Shown piece after piece: positions 42,342 to 51,342 of a stretch of 64,000 nucleotides of DNA (position 1 is its first letter; each line of letters opens with the position of its first letter). The stretch comes from JASLDZ01 sp965199975 (GTDB lineage Bacteria; Pseudomonadota; Alphaproteobacteria; Caulobacterales; Caulobacteraceae): the NCBI GenBank assembly GCA_965199975.1, contig OZ241340.1, positions 868,001 to 932,000 on the forward strand, read 5' to 3'. The translations under genes were made by a program, and so were the position numbers. The notes below the pieces were generated by a model. It did no database searches, had not been told where the DNA came from, and saw only the letters and a list, made by a program, of their open reading frames with translations.

Positions 42342-44717
42342 TCAGAACTTCACGCGCACGCCGCCGAACACCGAGCGCGGCGCGCCGGCGTAGATCGAGC
42401 CCGTGGCGTTGGCGAGCACGCCTGCGCCATTCTGCGCGCCCGTAGCTGCGTTCAGGGTGTCGGTGATGTTGGAAGCGGACGCGACGTAGCGTTGGTCGAG
42501 CAGGTTCTGCACGTCCACGTAGAACCGCAGCCGCGAGATCAGTCCGAACTCGGCCGGCGGCGTGTAGTGCAGGTCGGCGTTGAGCACGATGTAGCCTGGC
42601 GTCTTGATGAGGTTGGCGTTGTCGAGCTGATAGGCGTCAGATCCCACGCCCTCGACGAAGCCGCCCACGCCTCGCAGACGTCCGCTCGGCTGGTCGTAGA
42701 TCAGCCTCATCGTGCCGAACTGCGGCGTAACGCCAGGGATGCGGTTCCCGGATCGATCGAAGGAGGTGGAGATCGCGCCTGACGTCAGACGCTCGGCATA
42801 GGTGGTGTAGCGCTGGTCGTCGTAAAGGTATGAGACATAGATCTGCGCGCCTGGCAGGGTGCTCGGCAGCGGTCGCCAGTTCAGCCCCAGCTCGGCGCCG
42901 CGGTGCTCGGAGTGCGGCGCATTGAAGGTGTAGCTCTGAAGGTTGACGCCGGCCGACTGGGTGACAAGTTCATTGTCGAAGAACTCGTAGAACAGTGTCG
43001 CCACCACGTGCAGGTCGGGGCCGCGGTTCCACTCGGCGCCCAGGTCGACGCCGGTGTTGGCCTGGGTCTTGAGTTGAGTGTTGTTGCCGAACACGCCCAG
43101 CGCCGTGACGAACAGATTGGTGGCCTGCGGCGTGCCGTAGCCGGTGGAGACGCGGGCGTGCAGCGCCCAGTCCGCGTCGGGACGCCAGACGAGCGATGCC
43201 TCGGGCGCCACGTTGAAGAAGCTGCGGCCGACGCTGATCGGCGTGAAGGTCGGCGCGCCTGCTGTGGGATAGGCGTAGTTCAGCTCGTCCGCCTCAAGAT
43301 CCGTGTACTCGACCCCTAGGCCCACCACGCCCGTAAGCGTGGGCGTCAGCGCCAGCTCCTCGCGCCCGCGCACGCCGGCGTTGAGCTGGTGGCCGCTGAT
43401 CGTCTGAGTAAGCCCTCCATCCTTGGGCCCGAGCACCGGCAACACGTTGAGCACAGTCGAGTTGATGTTCTCGTAGTTGAAGAACGCGCCCACCAGCGAA
43501 GTGGAGGCGCGCCCGAACAGCGATCCGCGATGGGTCACGTCGCTGATGATGTTGAAGGAGGGATAGTCTCCGCGGAAGTCGGTGGAGCCGGTCGGCTGGC
43601 GGATGTCGCGGTTGTCGAAGTCGGCGGTGGTGCGCCACACGGTCTGGGCGTCGATGTCGTGCTCGTAGCGCGCGCCGATCACCGTGCGCCGGTCGTGGCG
43701 GCCGGAGTCGACGGCGTCAGCGGTGGTGGTCTGGCGCACGCCGTTGAAGCCGTTGGTGAAGAGGCTCAACGTGGCGCAGCCGGGCGTCGACGCCGAGGCG
43801 CAGCCCTGCTGCAGGGGGTTGGTGCGAAACTGGTTGCGCGACAGGCGCAGCGAGAGGTCGGCGTCCAGGTCGTTGTTGATGAATTTGAAGGTCACCCGGT
43901 CATGCGGGGTGAGGGCGTAGGTCGCCAGGATGTTCTCGGTTGTGGTGTTGAAGCCGGTGTGGCCGGTCGCCCCGTCGGCGCGCACGTTGCTGGCGAAGGC
44001 CGAGTATTCGTACCGGTCGCCTTTGCCGCCGATCGTGGCGTAGTCGTTGAAGTAGCCGTAGCCGCCGAAGTCCGCTCCAACTTCGATGCCATCGATGTCT
44101 CCGCCCTGACGGGTGTGGAACAGGATCGCGCCGCCCGTCGCGTAGTTGCCGTAGAGCGCTGAGGATGGACCCTCGACCACGTCGACCGCGCCATAGCCGT
44201 GGGGATCGGTCAGGTCGCTGCGGGCGGTGCCGTCGGGCTGGGTCACCGGGAAGCCGTCCTCGAAGACCTGCACGTTCCTGATGGCGAAGGTCTGGCGCTC
44301 GTTGGAGCCGCGAACGGAGACCGACACGTCCCGCGGGCCATTGCCTTGGTTGAAGCTGACGCCGGGCGCGAGCTTGAGGATGTCGCCCACCGAGAACGCC
44401 GGCGTGTCCTTGTACAGGTCTCTGGAGACGCTGACCGCCGTCTGGCCGATGGGCTGTTCCGTGACGGCCGGAAGGCGGCCTGTGACCACAATCTGTGGAG
44501 CTGTTTCAGCGAGGCGAGGGCGGGCCCCTTCTCCCGCGTTTTGTGCCGTAGCGGGCGCGGCGTCGATCGCGTCGATCTGCGCCTGGATGTCCGCCTTTCG
44601 GCGTTCAAGCTCGGCGCGCCGCGTGGCTAAGTCGGTGGAGGGCTGCGCCATGGCGGCCCCTGTAGCAAGCGTGCAGATGGCGAGCGCCGCAGCGCTGGCG
44701 AGAAGGTGTGTACGCAT
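42342..44717 (-). CDS. TonB-dependent outer membrane receptor
   Basis: A 791-residue receptor: signal peptide (MRTHLLASAAALAICTLATG), an N-terminal coiled coil (RRAELERRKADIQAQIDAID), a TonB-box region (PQIVVTG), plug domain (GDILKLAPGVSFNQGNGPRD; VDVVEGPSSALYGNYATGGA) and a 22-strand barrel ending in aromatic-terminated GGVRVKF. Its partners PepSY-TM (downstream) and DUF2946 (upstream) suggest uptake of copper or a related metal chelate; ferric siderophore uptake is the alternative. Confidence 0.92.
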   Translation of the reverse strand: MRTHLLASAAALAICTLATGAAMAQPSTDLATRRAELERRKADIQAQIDAIDAAPATAQNAGEGARPRLAETAPQIVVTGRLPAVTEQPIGQTAVSVSRDLYKDTPAFSVGDILKLAPGVSFNQGNGPRDVSVSVRGSNERQTFAIRNVQVFEDGFPVTQPDGTARSDLTDPHGYGAVDVVEGPSSALYGNYATGGAILFHTRQGGDIDGIEVGADFGGYGYFNDYATIGGKGDRYEYSAFASNVRADGATGHTGFNTTTENILATYALTPHDRVTFKFINNDLDADLSLRLSRNQFRTNPLQQGCASASTPGCATLSLFTNGFNGVRQTTTADAVDSGRHDRRTVIGARYEHDIDAQTVWRTTADFDNRDIRQPTGSTDFRGDYPSFNIISDVTHRGSLFGRASTSLVGAFFNYENINSTVLNVLPVLGPKDGGLTQTISGHQLNAGVRGREELALTPTLTGVVGLGVEYTDLEADELNYAYPTAGAPTFTPISVGRSFFNVAPEASLVWRPDADWALHARVSTGYGTPQATNLFVTALGVFGNNTQLKTQANTGVDLGAEWNRGPDLHVVATLFYEFFDNELVTQSAGVNLQSYTFNAPHSEHRGAELGLNWRPLPSTLPGAQIYVSYLYDDQRYTTYAERLTSGAISTSFDRSGNRIPGVTPQFGTMRLIYDQPSGRLRGVGGFVEGVGSDAYQLDNANLIKTPGYIVLNADLHYTPPAEFGLISRLRFYVDVQNLLDQRYVASASNITDTLNAATGAQNGAGVLANATGSIYAGAPRSVFGGVRVKF

Positions 44718-44799
44718 GGGAGCTTTCAGGCGCGCGAGCGCACCTGCGCCGCCGCCGCTGACGTGAAAAAGGCGCAGGGCGCGCTAGGCCCAGCGCGGT

Positions 44800-45168
44800 T
44801 CAGGCGATCAGCGGGAGCTCGGGCGGGTCGCGGGCTTTAGGATCGACGGTGGGCGGGCCCCGCGGCCCCAAACCCGTCGACGGGCGCCAAGCGAGCCAGG
44901 CGAGCGTCATCGGCGGCGTCAGCGCAGGCGCAGCGGCGCAGACTGGCAGATGGCCCGCCACAGCGCAGAACTCGCAAGTCTTGTGCGTTGCGTCAGGCCT
45001 GCGAGCGCCCGAGCGGCTGGCGCCCATATTCATCCCGCATATCGCCGCTTCGCCGCCGGAGGCCATCGCGGCCTGCATGACGTTCGAGCGACCGCCGGCG
45101 AACAGCAGCAGCGCCACGGCGAAAAGGGCCGCGACGTAGCTCGAGCGCCATGTGCGTGAGGGAACCAC
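44800..45168 (-). CDS. DUF2946 family protein
   Basis: About 122 residues: a hydrophobic N-terminal helix (YVAALFAVALLLFAGG), then CGMNMGAS, HKTCEFCAVAGHLPVCAAAP. The Cys/Met/His pattern after a membrane or signal segment is typical of DUF2946, a family that occurs next to copper-related TonB receptors and PepSY proteins. GTG 45168 is my preferred start; the frame is open to a TTG at 45246. It lies 82 bp upstream of the receptor gene. Confidence 0.7.
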   Translation of the reverse strand: MVPSRTWRSSYVAALFAVALLLFAGGRSNVMQAAMASGGEAAICGMNMGASRSGARRPDATHKTCEFCAVAGHLPVCAAAPALTPPMTLAWLAWRPSTGLGPRGPPTVDPKARDPPELPLIA

Positions 45169-45425
45169 CGGACAGCCATACGGCGTCAGAGAAGCTAGCT
45201 CAATCAGGTCAGCGGCCTTCAAGGCGGCGCGTCTGACTTCCACCAACCTTGGACATTCGGGATGACCGCTCTCGGGCTCGGTCTGTGGTCAGCGCGAAGG
45301 GGGCGACTGACGCCCTCCGACAACGGAACGGCTCCTTCAGAGACGCCGCCTCGGCGCCCGCTTCAGGATGGAACACGAGTCCTGACTGCTGGTTGAGCGA
45401 CCAGCTCTCTCACAAAGGATCCGCT

Positions 45426-45920
45426 ATGACCCGCCTCTCGATTTTGGCGAGCGCCGCCACCGCTCTCGCTCTCGGCGCTGCGCCAATAGCCGCCTTCGCC
45501 AAGCCGGCTGATGACGCCTTCCTTAAGAAGGCGGTGATGGGCGACACCGGCGAGATCGCCATGGGCCACATGATCGAGCAGAAGGGCGCCACGCCGGCGG
45601 TGCGCACTTTCGGCGCCATGCTAGTGCGCGATCACACGCCGAGCCGCGCCAAGGCCGAGGCGTTGGCCAAGTCCATGGGCGTCGACACGCCCGAGACACT
45701 TGAGCCCGACGCCCAGCAATCAGCCGATCAGCTGTCGAAGCTGTCGGGAGCCACCTTCGACCGACAGATGCGCGCGGCCGCCATCGAGGACCACAAGAAG
45801 GATATCGCCGCTTACGAGACGGAGGCGAAGAAGGGCGCTCCCAAGACCGCAGCCTTCGCGCGCATGACCTTGCCGACGCTGCGCAAGCACCTCGCCGCCG
45901 CGGAGGCCCTGCCGAAGTGA
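45426..45920 (+). CDS. DUF4142 family exported protein
   Basis: A 164-residue protein with a signal peptide ending AAFAKP and a four-helix DUF4142 (ferritin-like) domain: DDAFLKKAVMGDTGEIAMGH, GAMLVRDHTPSRAKAEAL and QMRAAAIEDHKKDIAAYETE. Its His/Asp/Glu positions resemble a degraded di-metal site. Periplasmic, stress-related function is suspected for the family. AAAGGA precedes the ATG at 45426; the upstream open frame is not conserved. Divergent from DUF2946. Confidence 0.88.
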   Translation: MTRLSILASAATALALGAAPIAAFAKPADDAFLKKAVMGDTGEIAMGHMIEQKGATPAVRTFGAMLVRDHTPSRAKAEALAKSMGVDTPETLEPDAQQSADQLSKLSGATFDRQMRAAAIEDHKKDIAAYETEAKKGAPKTAAFARMTLPTLRKHLAAAEALPK

Positions 45921-45953
45921 TCGGCGGCGCTAGCTAGGCGCCACGTCAAATGG

Positions 45954-45984
45954 AAAAAAGGGCTGCTCCGGTGAGGGGCGGCCC
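45954..45984 (-). terminator. Intrinsic terminator (minus strand)
   Basis: Arms GGGCTGCTCC (45960-45969) and GGGGCGGCCC (45975-45984) pair with two G-T wobbles and a 5-nt loop. The six As at 45954-45959 become a U-tract on minus-strand RNA. It would end transcription coming from the cyclophilin gene through the IS110 remnant. Confidence 0.55.
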
Positions 45985-45987
45985 TGA

Positions 45988-46140
45988 GTGGACCAGGTGG
46001 GCCCGCCCGGCGACCCCTTCCGGCCGCTGAGGAGCGATCACGTTCTCTGCGCCGACCAGCCGATCGCCATGGTGGTCGCCGAGACCTTCGAGGATGCCCG
46101 CGATGCCGCCGCGCTGGTCACCGCCGTCTACGCAGAGTAG
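45988..46140 (+). pseudogene. Xanthine dehydrogenase/aldehyde oxidase molybdenum-subunit fragment
   Basis: The frame encodes about 50 residues, including DHVLCADQPIAMVVAETFED and ARDAAALVTAVYAE, matching the N-terminal part of the molybdopterin-binding subunit of xanthine dehydrogenase-like enzymes (normally over 700 residues). The fragment stops at TAG where IS110 sequence begins. It is a remnant produced by insertion or deletion. Confidence 0.75.
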
Positions 46141-46141
46141 G

Positions 46142-46579
46142 AAAACAAGCTCTACGTGAAGCGGGGCAAGACGGACGTGGGTGATGCGGAAGCGATCTGC
46201 GAGGCGGTGACCCGGCCCACCATGCGCTCGCGCCCGCCAAGTCGGTGGAGCAACAGGTGGCGTTATCGCTGCACCGAACGTTTGATCTGCTGGTCCGCCA
46301 GCGCGCCCAGCTGGTCAACATGATCAGGGGCTTGCTCGCGGAGTTCGGGATCAACCAAGATGGGCGACCAGTACCTGCGGCCGCTGCTGGTCACGGGCAT
46401 GACTTCGCTCGCGCCCCGCAGCCTGCACCATCGCGAGTCGGCCGATCCCAAGATCACCGCGCTCCTCGCTCGCAAGCCGCTGAGGCTCGCCAGCGTGGCC
46501 ATGGCCAACCGGACGGCTCGGGCTGGCCATCACGGTGCGAGGCGGGGTCTATAGCGACCCGCAGATCGCCGCCGCCTGA
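46142..46579 (+). pseudogene. IS110-family transposase remnant, frameshifted
   Basis: Segments in successive frames reconstruct an IS110 transposase piece: YVKRGKTDVGDAEAICEAVT, then (frame change) EQQVALSLHRTFDLLVRQRA and GLLAEFGI, then (frame change) DPKITALLARKPLRLASVAM, and finally RGGVYSDPQIAAA before TGA at 46577-46579. The RNase H-like N-terminal DEDD start is missing, so it cannot be active. No terminal repeats are seen, as expected for IS110. Confidence 0.85.
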
Positions 46580-46615
46580 ACCCCTTGCAACGCGCGAGCC
46601 ATCCACACAGGACGT

Positions 46616-47218
46616 TCAGCTCGCCTCGACCCGCAGCGCTCTTTTTATCCGGATGGGCGCATCGAGCATCTGCCCCTGCATGACGGGATTGCGAGCAGGT
46701 CCGCCGGTGGAGGCGCTCAGGATAGCGTGCACCACGTCCATGCCCGCGCTCACCTGCCCGAAGGCGGCATATCCGACGTTGTCTCCGGGCGCGTCAGGGT
46801 GCGCGTCCAGGTAAGTCGCCGGACCAGAGCAGATGAAGAAGTCGGCTGTCGCGGTGCCTGGCGCGTAGCGCGCCATCGAGATCGTCCCGTTCAAATGGGC
46901 GAGGCCAGTGGTGGCGGTGCTTTCATGAGGGATAGGTGGAAATAGCTTCAGGGGATCGTTCTGCAAACCACCCTCGATCAACCCAGCGTCTCGCGCGCCT
47001 TTGATGCGAGCGGCGCGGTAGAATGTGGCCCCGTTGAACCGGCCGGCGTCGACGTAGGCGAGGAAGTTAGCTGTACTCAGCGGCGCTTTTGAAGAGAGCT
47101 GTAGTTGAATGGCGCCGAGGTCGGTCGAAAGCTCGATCGCCGGATCATCGGACATCGCCCAAGCTGGCGAGCTGGCCAGGGCTGCGGCTGCGCCTAGGAG
47201 CGTGCGGCGGGCGATCAT
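46616..47218 (-). CDS. Cyclophilin-type peptidyl-prolyl isomerase, exported
   Basis: A 200-residue protein. The N-terminus MIARRTLLGAAAALASSPAWA carries a twin-arginine (RR) followed by a hydrophobic core and an AWA cleavage site, so export by Tat or Sec is likely. The cyclophilin domain shows IELSTDLGAIQLQLSSKAPL, FNGATFYRAAR, GTISMARYAPGTATADFFIC and GYAAFGQVSAGMDVV. The active-site Arg and Phe are in place. It would catalyse proline isomerisation in the periplasm. Confidence 0.9.
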   Translation of the reverse strand: MIARRTLLGAAAALASSPAWAMSDDPAIELSTDLGAIQLQLSSKAPLSTANFLAYVDAGRFNGATFYRAARIKGARDAGLIEGGLQNDPLKLFPPIPHESTATTGLAHLNGTISMARYAPGTATADFFICSGPATYLDAHPDAPGDNVGYAAFGQVSAGMDVVHAILSASTGGPARNPVMQGQMLDAPIRIKRALRVEAS

Positions 47219-47224
47219 GCCGGA

Positions 47225-47458
47225 CTAGACGTGCGTGCGGCCTTCGCCGGGCTGGAAGTCGGACCCGACCTCCTTGATCACGCCGGCGATGAACTCTGGC
47301 ACGGCCGCCTCTGCTCGGCGGGACCATGTTCCAGGTCGTAGTCTGGCCTCAAAGTGCACAAGACCGTCACGCACGGACGTGACCCGCACGACCTGTGGCC
47401 GTGCTCCTTCGCTCAGAAAGCACTTACCCGGGCGGACGTCGGCGGTTGCGATGCTCAT
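47225..47458 (-). CDS. Small hypothetical protein (77 aa)
   Basis: ATG 47458 begins MSIATADVRPGKCFLSEGAR. The 77-residue product is predicted to be a small soluble beta-rich protein (VVRVTSVRDGLVHFEARL) with a C-terminal helix. It ends 7 bp before the cyclophilin start on the same strand. I do not recognise a family. Confidence 0.55.
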   Translation of the reverse strand: MSIATADVRPGKCFLSEGARPQVVRVTSVRDGLVHFEARLRPGTWSRRAEAAVPEFIAGVIKEVGSDFQPGEGRTHV

Positions 47459-47754
47459 CAGCCAGATTGTTCCACAAGCGAGCCCGCCAGCGAAGGGAGG
47501 AGACTGATTGATCCACAGCCTGCCAATCGACGGCGGCCGCGCGGCTGCACAAGCGGCTAGCCTGAAGGGGATCCCCGCTAGGGCCGCATCGCGCCGCCAG
47601 CAGACATCAGCGTCGCTCCAGCTTCCGGATCTCCAGGGGCTCTTAAGTCGTGGATTGGGGGCGTGGCGCTCTGGGTCGCCTACGCCGCGCAAGCCTGCGC
47701 ACGCGCACCAGCGCGGCCTTTGTGCCCGCTGTTCGGGTCTGTTAGCTCCGCTGC

Positions 47755-49794
47755 ATGAAAATTTCGATGCGTACTCGCCTGGCCACGCTGACGCTCGCTC
47801 TACTCGCGACCGCCGCCAGTGCGGCGACTGCGCCTCACTCCGTCAAGCCGCGGTACGGTCCTTGGGGCGTCGACTACGCCTCAATGGATCGCTCCGTGAA
47901 GCCGGGCGACAACTTCTTCGCCTACGCGGAAGGGAGCTGGCTGAAGACCGCGCCGATCGCGCCGGACAAAGCCGGGGCCGGGTACAACTACGATCTGCCC
48001 GATGAGGCCGAATTGGACGTTCGCGCCATCGCCCAGACGGCTGAGCGGCGGCCCGACACCGCGGCCGCGCGCCGCATCGCCGACCTCTACGGCGCCTGGA
48101 TGAACGAGAAGGGCGTCGATGCGCGGGGCCTGGCGCCGCTGCGTCCCTACCTGGCGCGCATCCGCGCCGTCTCCACTCGCGACCAGCTGGCGCAGCTGGT
48201 GGCGGAGCCCGGCTACGCCGGCCCGATCGACGTTTCGATCGAGCCGGACGAAAAGGATCCCACACGCTACACCGTGGGCGCGAGCCAGGCGCGGCTGGGC
48301 TTGCCGACGCGCGACTACTACCTCCTGGCAGGGCCCAAGTACGAGGCCATCCGCGCCGCCTATCGGGCGTACATCGCACGCATCCTGACGCTGGCCGGGG
48401 CGCCCGACGCGCCGGCCAAGGCCGACCGCATCCTGGCCCTGGAGACGCGCCTCTCACAAGACCAGTGGACGCCCGAGCGCCGGCGCGATCCCGTAGCGAC
48501 CTACAACCCCATGGACCGGGCGCAGCTGACTAAGCTCGCACCGCAGTTCGACTGGACCGCCACCCTGGCGCACGTGGGACTGGGCGCCATGCCGACTGTG
48601 GTGGTGAGCGAGCCTAGCGCCGTCGCCGCCGCCGGTCGCCGGTTGGACGACACGCCGCTGGCCACCTGGAAGGACTACGTCCTTTTCCGCTTCGTCAGCG
48701 ATCACGCCCAGTTCCTGCCCAAGCCCTTCGACGACGCGCGCTTCCAGTTCTACAGCCACACCCTGCGCGACGTGCAGAGCCAGAGCGCCCGCTGGAAGCG
48801 CGGCGTGCGCCTGCTCGACTCCGACCTCGGAGAAGAGGTGGGCCAGATCTACGTGAAGACCCACTGGTCGTCGGCCACCGAGCGGCAGGTGGATGAACTG
48901 ATCGCCGATCTGCGCACGGCTTATGCGGACAAGATCGAGCACGCGGCCTGGATGGACGCGGCCACCCGCAAGGCCGCGCTGGAGAAGCTCTCCACCTTCG
49001 ATCCGCGGGTGGGGCATCCGGCCAAGTACATCGACTACTCCAGCCTGAAGCTCAGCCCGACGGACCCGCTCGCCAACGCCATGGCCTCGTCGCGCTTCGA
49101 GTGGGGGCTGCAGCTTTCTCGACTGGGCAGGCCGGTGGACCGGGGCTTGTGGGAGATGACGCCCCAGACGGTGAACGCCTACTACGAGCCGACCATGAAC
49201 CAGGTCACCTTCCCGGCGGCCCAGCTGCAGCCACCGTTCTTCGACCCCGCCGCGGACCCTGCGGTGAACTACGGCGAGACCGGCGCCACCATAGGCCACG
49301 AGATGGGCCACGGCTTCGACGACGAGGGCCGCCAATTCGATGCACAGGGGCGCCTGCGCGACTGGTGGACGCCTGAATCAGCCAAGCGCTACACAGTCCA
49401 CGCCCAGAACCTCGTGAAGCAGTTCGACGCCTACGAACCAATCCCTGGGGTGCACATCAAGGGTCAGCTGACGCTGGGCGAGAACCTAGGTGATCTGGGC
49501 GGCCTCGAGGCCGCCTACGCCGCCTACCGCCTTTACGTGGCGCGCCACGGCGAGCCGCCGGTGATCGACGGCTACAGCGGCGACCAGCGCTTCTTCATCG
49601 CCTACGCCCAATCGTGGCAGGGCAAGCAGCGGGAAGGAGCGTTGCGCGCCCAGCTGCTCTCCAATCCCCACAGCCCCGACGCCTACCGGGTGAACGGGAT
49701 CGTGCGGAACGTGGACGCTTGGTACGCTGCCTTCAACGTAAAGCCTGGACAGGCGCTCTACCTTCCGCCGGCTCAGCGCGTGCACGTCTGGTAG
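47755..49794 (+). CDS. M13 family zinc metallopeptidase (neprilysin/PepO-like)
   Basis: A 679-residue exported endopeptidase. After a signal peptide (to about residue 24), WGVDYASMDRSVKPGDNFFA opens the M13 N-terminal domain. The zinc site is HEMGH (His515, Glu516, His519) with the third ligand Glu576 in GENLGDLGG; substrate-binding NAYYEPTMNQVTFPAAQLQP precedes it. The C-terminal tryptophan is retained but the usual CRVW is RVHVW, lacking the Cys. It probably cleaves peptides in the periplasm. Preceded by about 296 bp without a gene. Confidence 0.95.
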   Translation: MKISMRTRLATLTLALLATAASAATAPHSVKPRYGPWGVDYASMDRSVKPGDNFFAYAEGSWLKTAPIAPDKAGAGYNYDLPDEAELDVRAIAQTAERRPDTAAARRIADLYGAWMNEKGVDARGLAPLRPYLARIRAVSTRDQLAQLVAEPGYAGPIDVSIEPDEKDPTRYTVGASQARLGLPTRDYYLLAGPKYEAIRAAYRAYIARILTLAGAPDAPAKADRILALETRLSQDQWTPERRRDPVATYNPMDRAQLTKLAPQFDWTATLAHVGLGAMPTVVVSEPSAVAAAGRRLDDTPLATWKDYVLFRFVSDHAQFLPKPFDDARFQFYSHTLRDVQSQSARWKRGVRLLDSDLGEEVGQIYVKTHWSSATERQVDELIADLRTAYADKIEHAAWMDAATRKAALEKLSTFDPRVGHPAKYIDYSSLKLSPTDPLANAMASSRFEWGLQLSRLGRPVDRGLWEMTPQTVNAYYEPTMNQVTFPAAQLQPPFFDPAADPAVNYGETGATIGHEMGHGFDDEGRQFDAQGRLRDWWTPESAKRYTVHAQNLVKQFDAYEPIPGVHIKGQLTLGENLGDLGGLEAAYAAYRLYVARHGEPPVIDGYSGDQRFFIAYAQSWQGKQREGALRAQLLSNPHSPDAYRVNGIVRNVDAWYAAFNVKPGQALYLPPAQRVHVW

Positions 49795-50272
49795 GCGCCA
49801 ACAACGGGCTCTCGCATCGCTCCCGAAAGGCGACGTTCGGACAGGCAGCTATCGAAGTTCGGCCGCTCTCTTCGGGTACCGGATCACACGGATGACGTAG
49901 ATCAGGAGACAGAGACCGAAGAAGCCTCTGGAGAGGGGGCGCGCCAAGTTCCGACCTGCGCGTAGTGGGAGCCCAAGGCGCGGCCAGCCTCGACGAGGAC
50001 AATGCACCACAGCAACGAGCCTGCACTGCACGCGAGGGCGAAGGTCGTTTCGATCTCATAAAGATTTTTCCAGGCAAGGCGAAATCTGGATTGCTGGCTA
50101 TGGCGATGTGGACCAGTTTCAAGCACTGCGCCAGCGCGAGCCGCTCTTATGGGAACATCAAAACGCTATCGCTCGACATTTGGCGCGGCTGGATTTATCA
50201 CTTCGCAGGTTTTTCCGGCCCCTTCTCGTCCTCATCGCCGCTTCAGCTATCTTGATACACTAGTTGCAACGG
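49795..50272. other. Gene-poor, AT-richer stretch with a possible decayed membrane-protein fragment
   Basis: No intact gene is seen. On the minus strand, two frames between about 49850 and 50126 give hydrophobic pieces (SLLWCIVLVEAGRALGSHYA; LIYVIRVIRYPKRAAELR) that could be one frameshifted membrane protein. Base composition drops towards AT-rich at 50040, where the orphan toxin region begins. Confidence 0.4.
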
Positions 50273-50539
50273 TCAGACCGCTGATCCTCGATCCGTGCCT
50301 GGTTTCAAGATCAGAAGGTCATCATGAAGTCTATGCCGGCATTCTTCCGCAAATCGAGCAGCCATCATCCTGTTGCTGAAAAATACATTATATTGAGTCT
50401 GATCTAAAGCATAATATTCTTGATATGTTACAAGCCTGTTGGCTACCGGAATCGAGATATAATACTGATCCCCCTGAGTATCTAAGCCAAGGCTAAACTG
50501 ATGCTCTTTATCAACCAAGCTACTCTCAAGTCTTCTCAT
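50273..50539 (-). CDS. Putative immunity protein for the orphan toxin module
   Basis: An 88-residue acidic/aromatic protein (LGLDTQGDQYYISIPVANRL; VFFSNRMMAARFAEECRHRL) with no signal or membrane segment. Base composition is clearly lower in GC than the core genes. Its ATG overlaps the stop of the toxin tail (ATGA), the usual arrangement of polymorphic-toxin/immunity pairs. I do not recognise an immunity family by name; the assignment is from context. Confidence 0.6.
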   Translation of the reverse strand: MRRLESSLVDKEHQFSLGLDTQGDQYYISIPVANRLVTYQEYYALDQTQYNVFFSNRMMAARFAEECRHRLHDDLLILKPGTDRGSAV

Positions 50540-50886
50540 TTTCCTACCGCAGTTACATTGTAGTGGTTAGGTAAGGCCTTGATTCTGCTGACAACGGCCT
50601 CGCTTTGCCCAGAAGGCAAGTATCCCCCAGGTAACCAATGCTCGTTCGCCCCCGCCTCGTTTCCGCTCGGCATGTGCATGTCCAAATCTTCCATGGATTG
50701 GGCGTTGAAATCGACCCTTACAAGCTGTGAGCTATCCAGCTGGCCACTCGGCAATCCAAGCGCCGCCTCGAGCTTCCGTGGGTCGCCACCTGTATCGGCG
50801 AGTATCTGGTCCGTGTCTTCGGAGGTGGCGATGAAGGTCGTGCCATCGCGCTGGCCTAGCCCATATTCGTCGATGCTGTCCTGCAA
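50536..50886 (-). CDS. Orphan polymorphic-toxin C-terminal domain
   Basis: The 116-residue ORF starts at a weak TTG but the frame is open up to 50949, directly after a TAA. It contains TTFIATSEDTDQILADTGGD, PRKLEAALGLPSGQLDSSQL, VRVDFNAQSMEDLDMHMPSG and NEAGANEHWLPGGYLPSGQS, a pattern resembling C-terminal tips of Rhs/PAAR/CDI toxins. I cannot name the fold or activity. The stop overlaps the immunity candidate. Upstream, in the same frame but beyond the single TAA, lies a linker copied from the PAAR effector gene. Without recombination or readthrough it has no delivery domain. Confidence 0.6.
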   Translation of the reverse strand: MQDSIDEYGLGQRDGTTFIATSEDTDQILADTGGDPRKLEAALGLPSGQLDSSQLVRVDFNAQSMEDLDMHMPSGNEAGANEHWLPGGYLPSGQSEAVVSRIKALPNHYNVTAVGK

Positions 50887-50949
50887 TGTGAGACGTGAGC
50901 CCCCGTTCTCAAAGGCTTGCGCATGCTCCTCAATGCGTTCGGGGCAGAC

Positions 50950-51211
50950 TTAATCGTCAGGCGAAGGTCGGTTCGGCTTGGGCGTGTCGAGCACGTCCTG
51001 CACTTTGGAGGGGGGCAGTCCGAGCCGCTCCGCGTCCGCCGTCACTTCGGGAGAGTAGGCGCGTGTGATCGTCTTCGGCGATGGGGGTGGGTCGACGCCA
51101 CCCCCGCCGCGCTCCTCCATCGCGCGGCCTATCGCCTTGACGCCCGTCAGCATGGCGCGGCCCAGACCCGTGGCTTCGACCTCGGCCAGGGCGGGGCCGA
51201 CCGCGCGCGCC
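50950..51211 (-). pseudogene. Duplicated PAAR-effector linker leading to the orphan toxin
   Basis: The frame encodes ARAVGPALAEVEATGLGRAM and LTGVKAIGRAMEERGGG, matching effector residues about 205-240, followed by a unique linker (TRAYSPEVTADAERLGLPPS, KVQDVLDTPKPNRPSPDD) and TAA at 50950-50952. Bases 51101-51211 match 52650-52760 with one mismatch. It lacks the PAAR part and a start codon, so it is a displaced 'tip' segment. Confidence 0.75.
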
Positions 51212-51219
51212 GTAACGGT

Positions 51220-51342
51220 CGGAAGCGGTGCCCCAGAGGCTGTTTGCGTCGTCCGTTTCCAGAGGCGCATCATCCTTGCGGAAGACATCGATCCTATAGA
51301 GCGTGCGACCGCCGGGCGTTTGTTCCAGAGTGACGCGGCCGT
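51220..51342 (-). pseudogene. Copy of the PAAR effector's toxin segment (truncated)
   Basis: Bases 51220-51342 match 52222-52344 with about six mismatches in 123. The encoded piece is GRVTLEQTPGGRTLYRIDVF then RKDDAPLETDDANSLWGTAS, i.e. effector residues about 343-382. It is cut off at both ends and out of frame with the neighbouring linker copy, so it is a remnant of an earlier tandem toxin copy. Confidence 0.75.
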
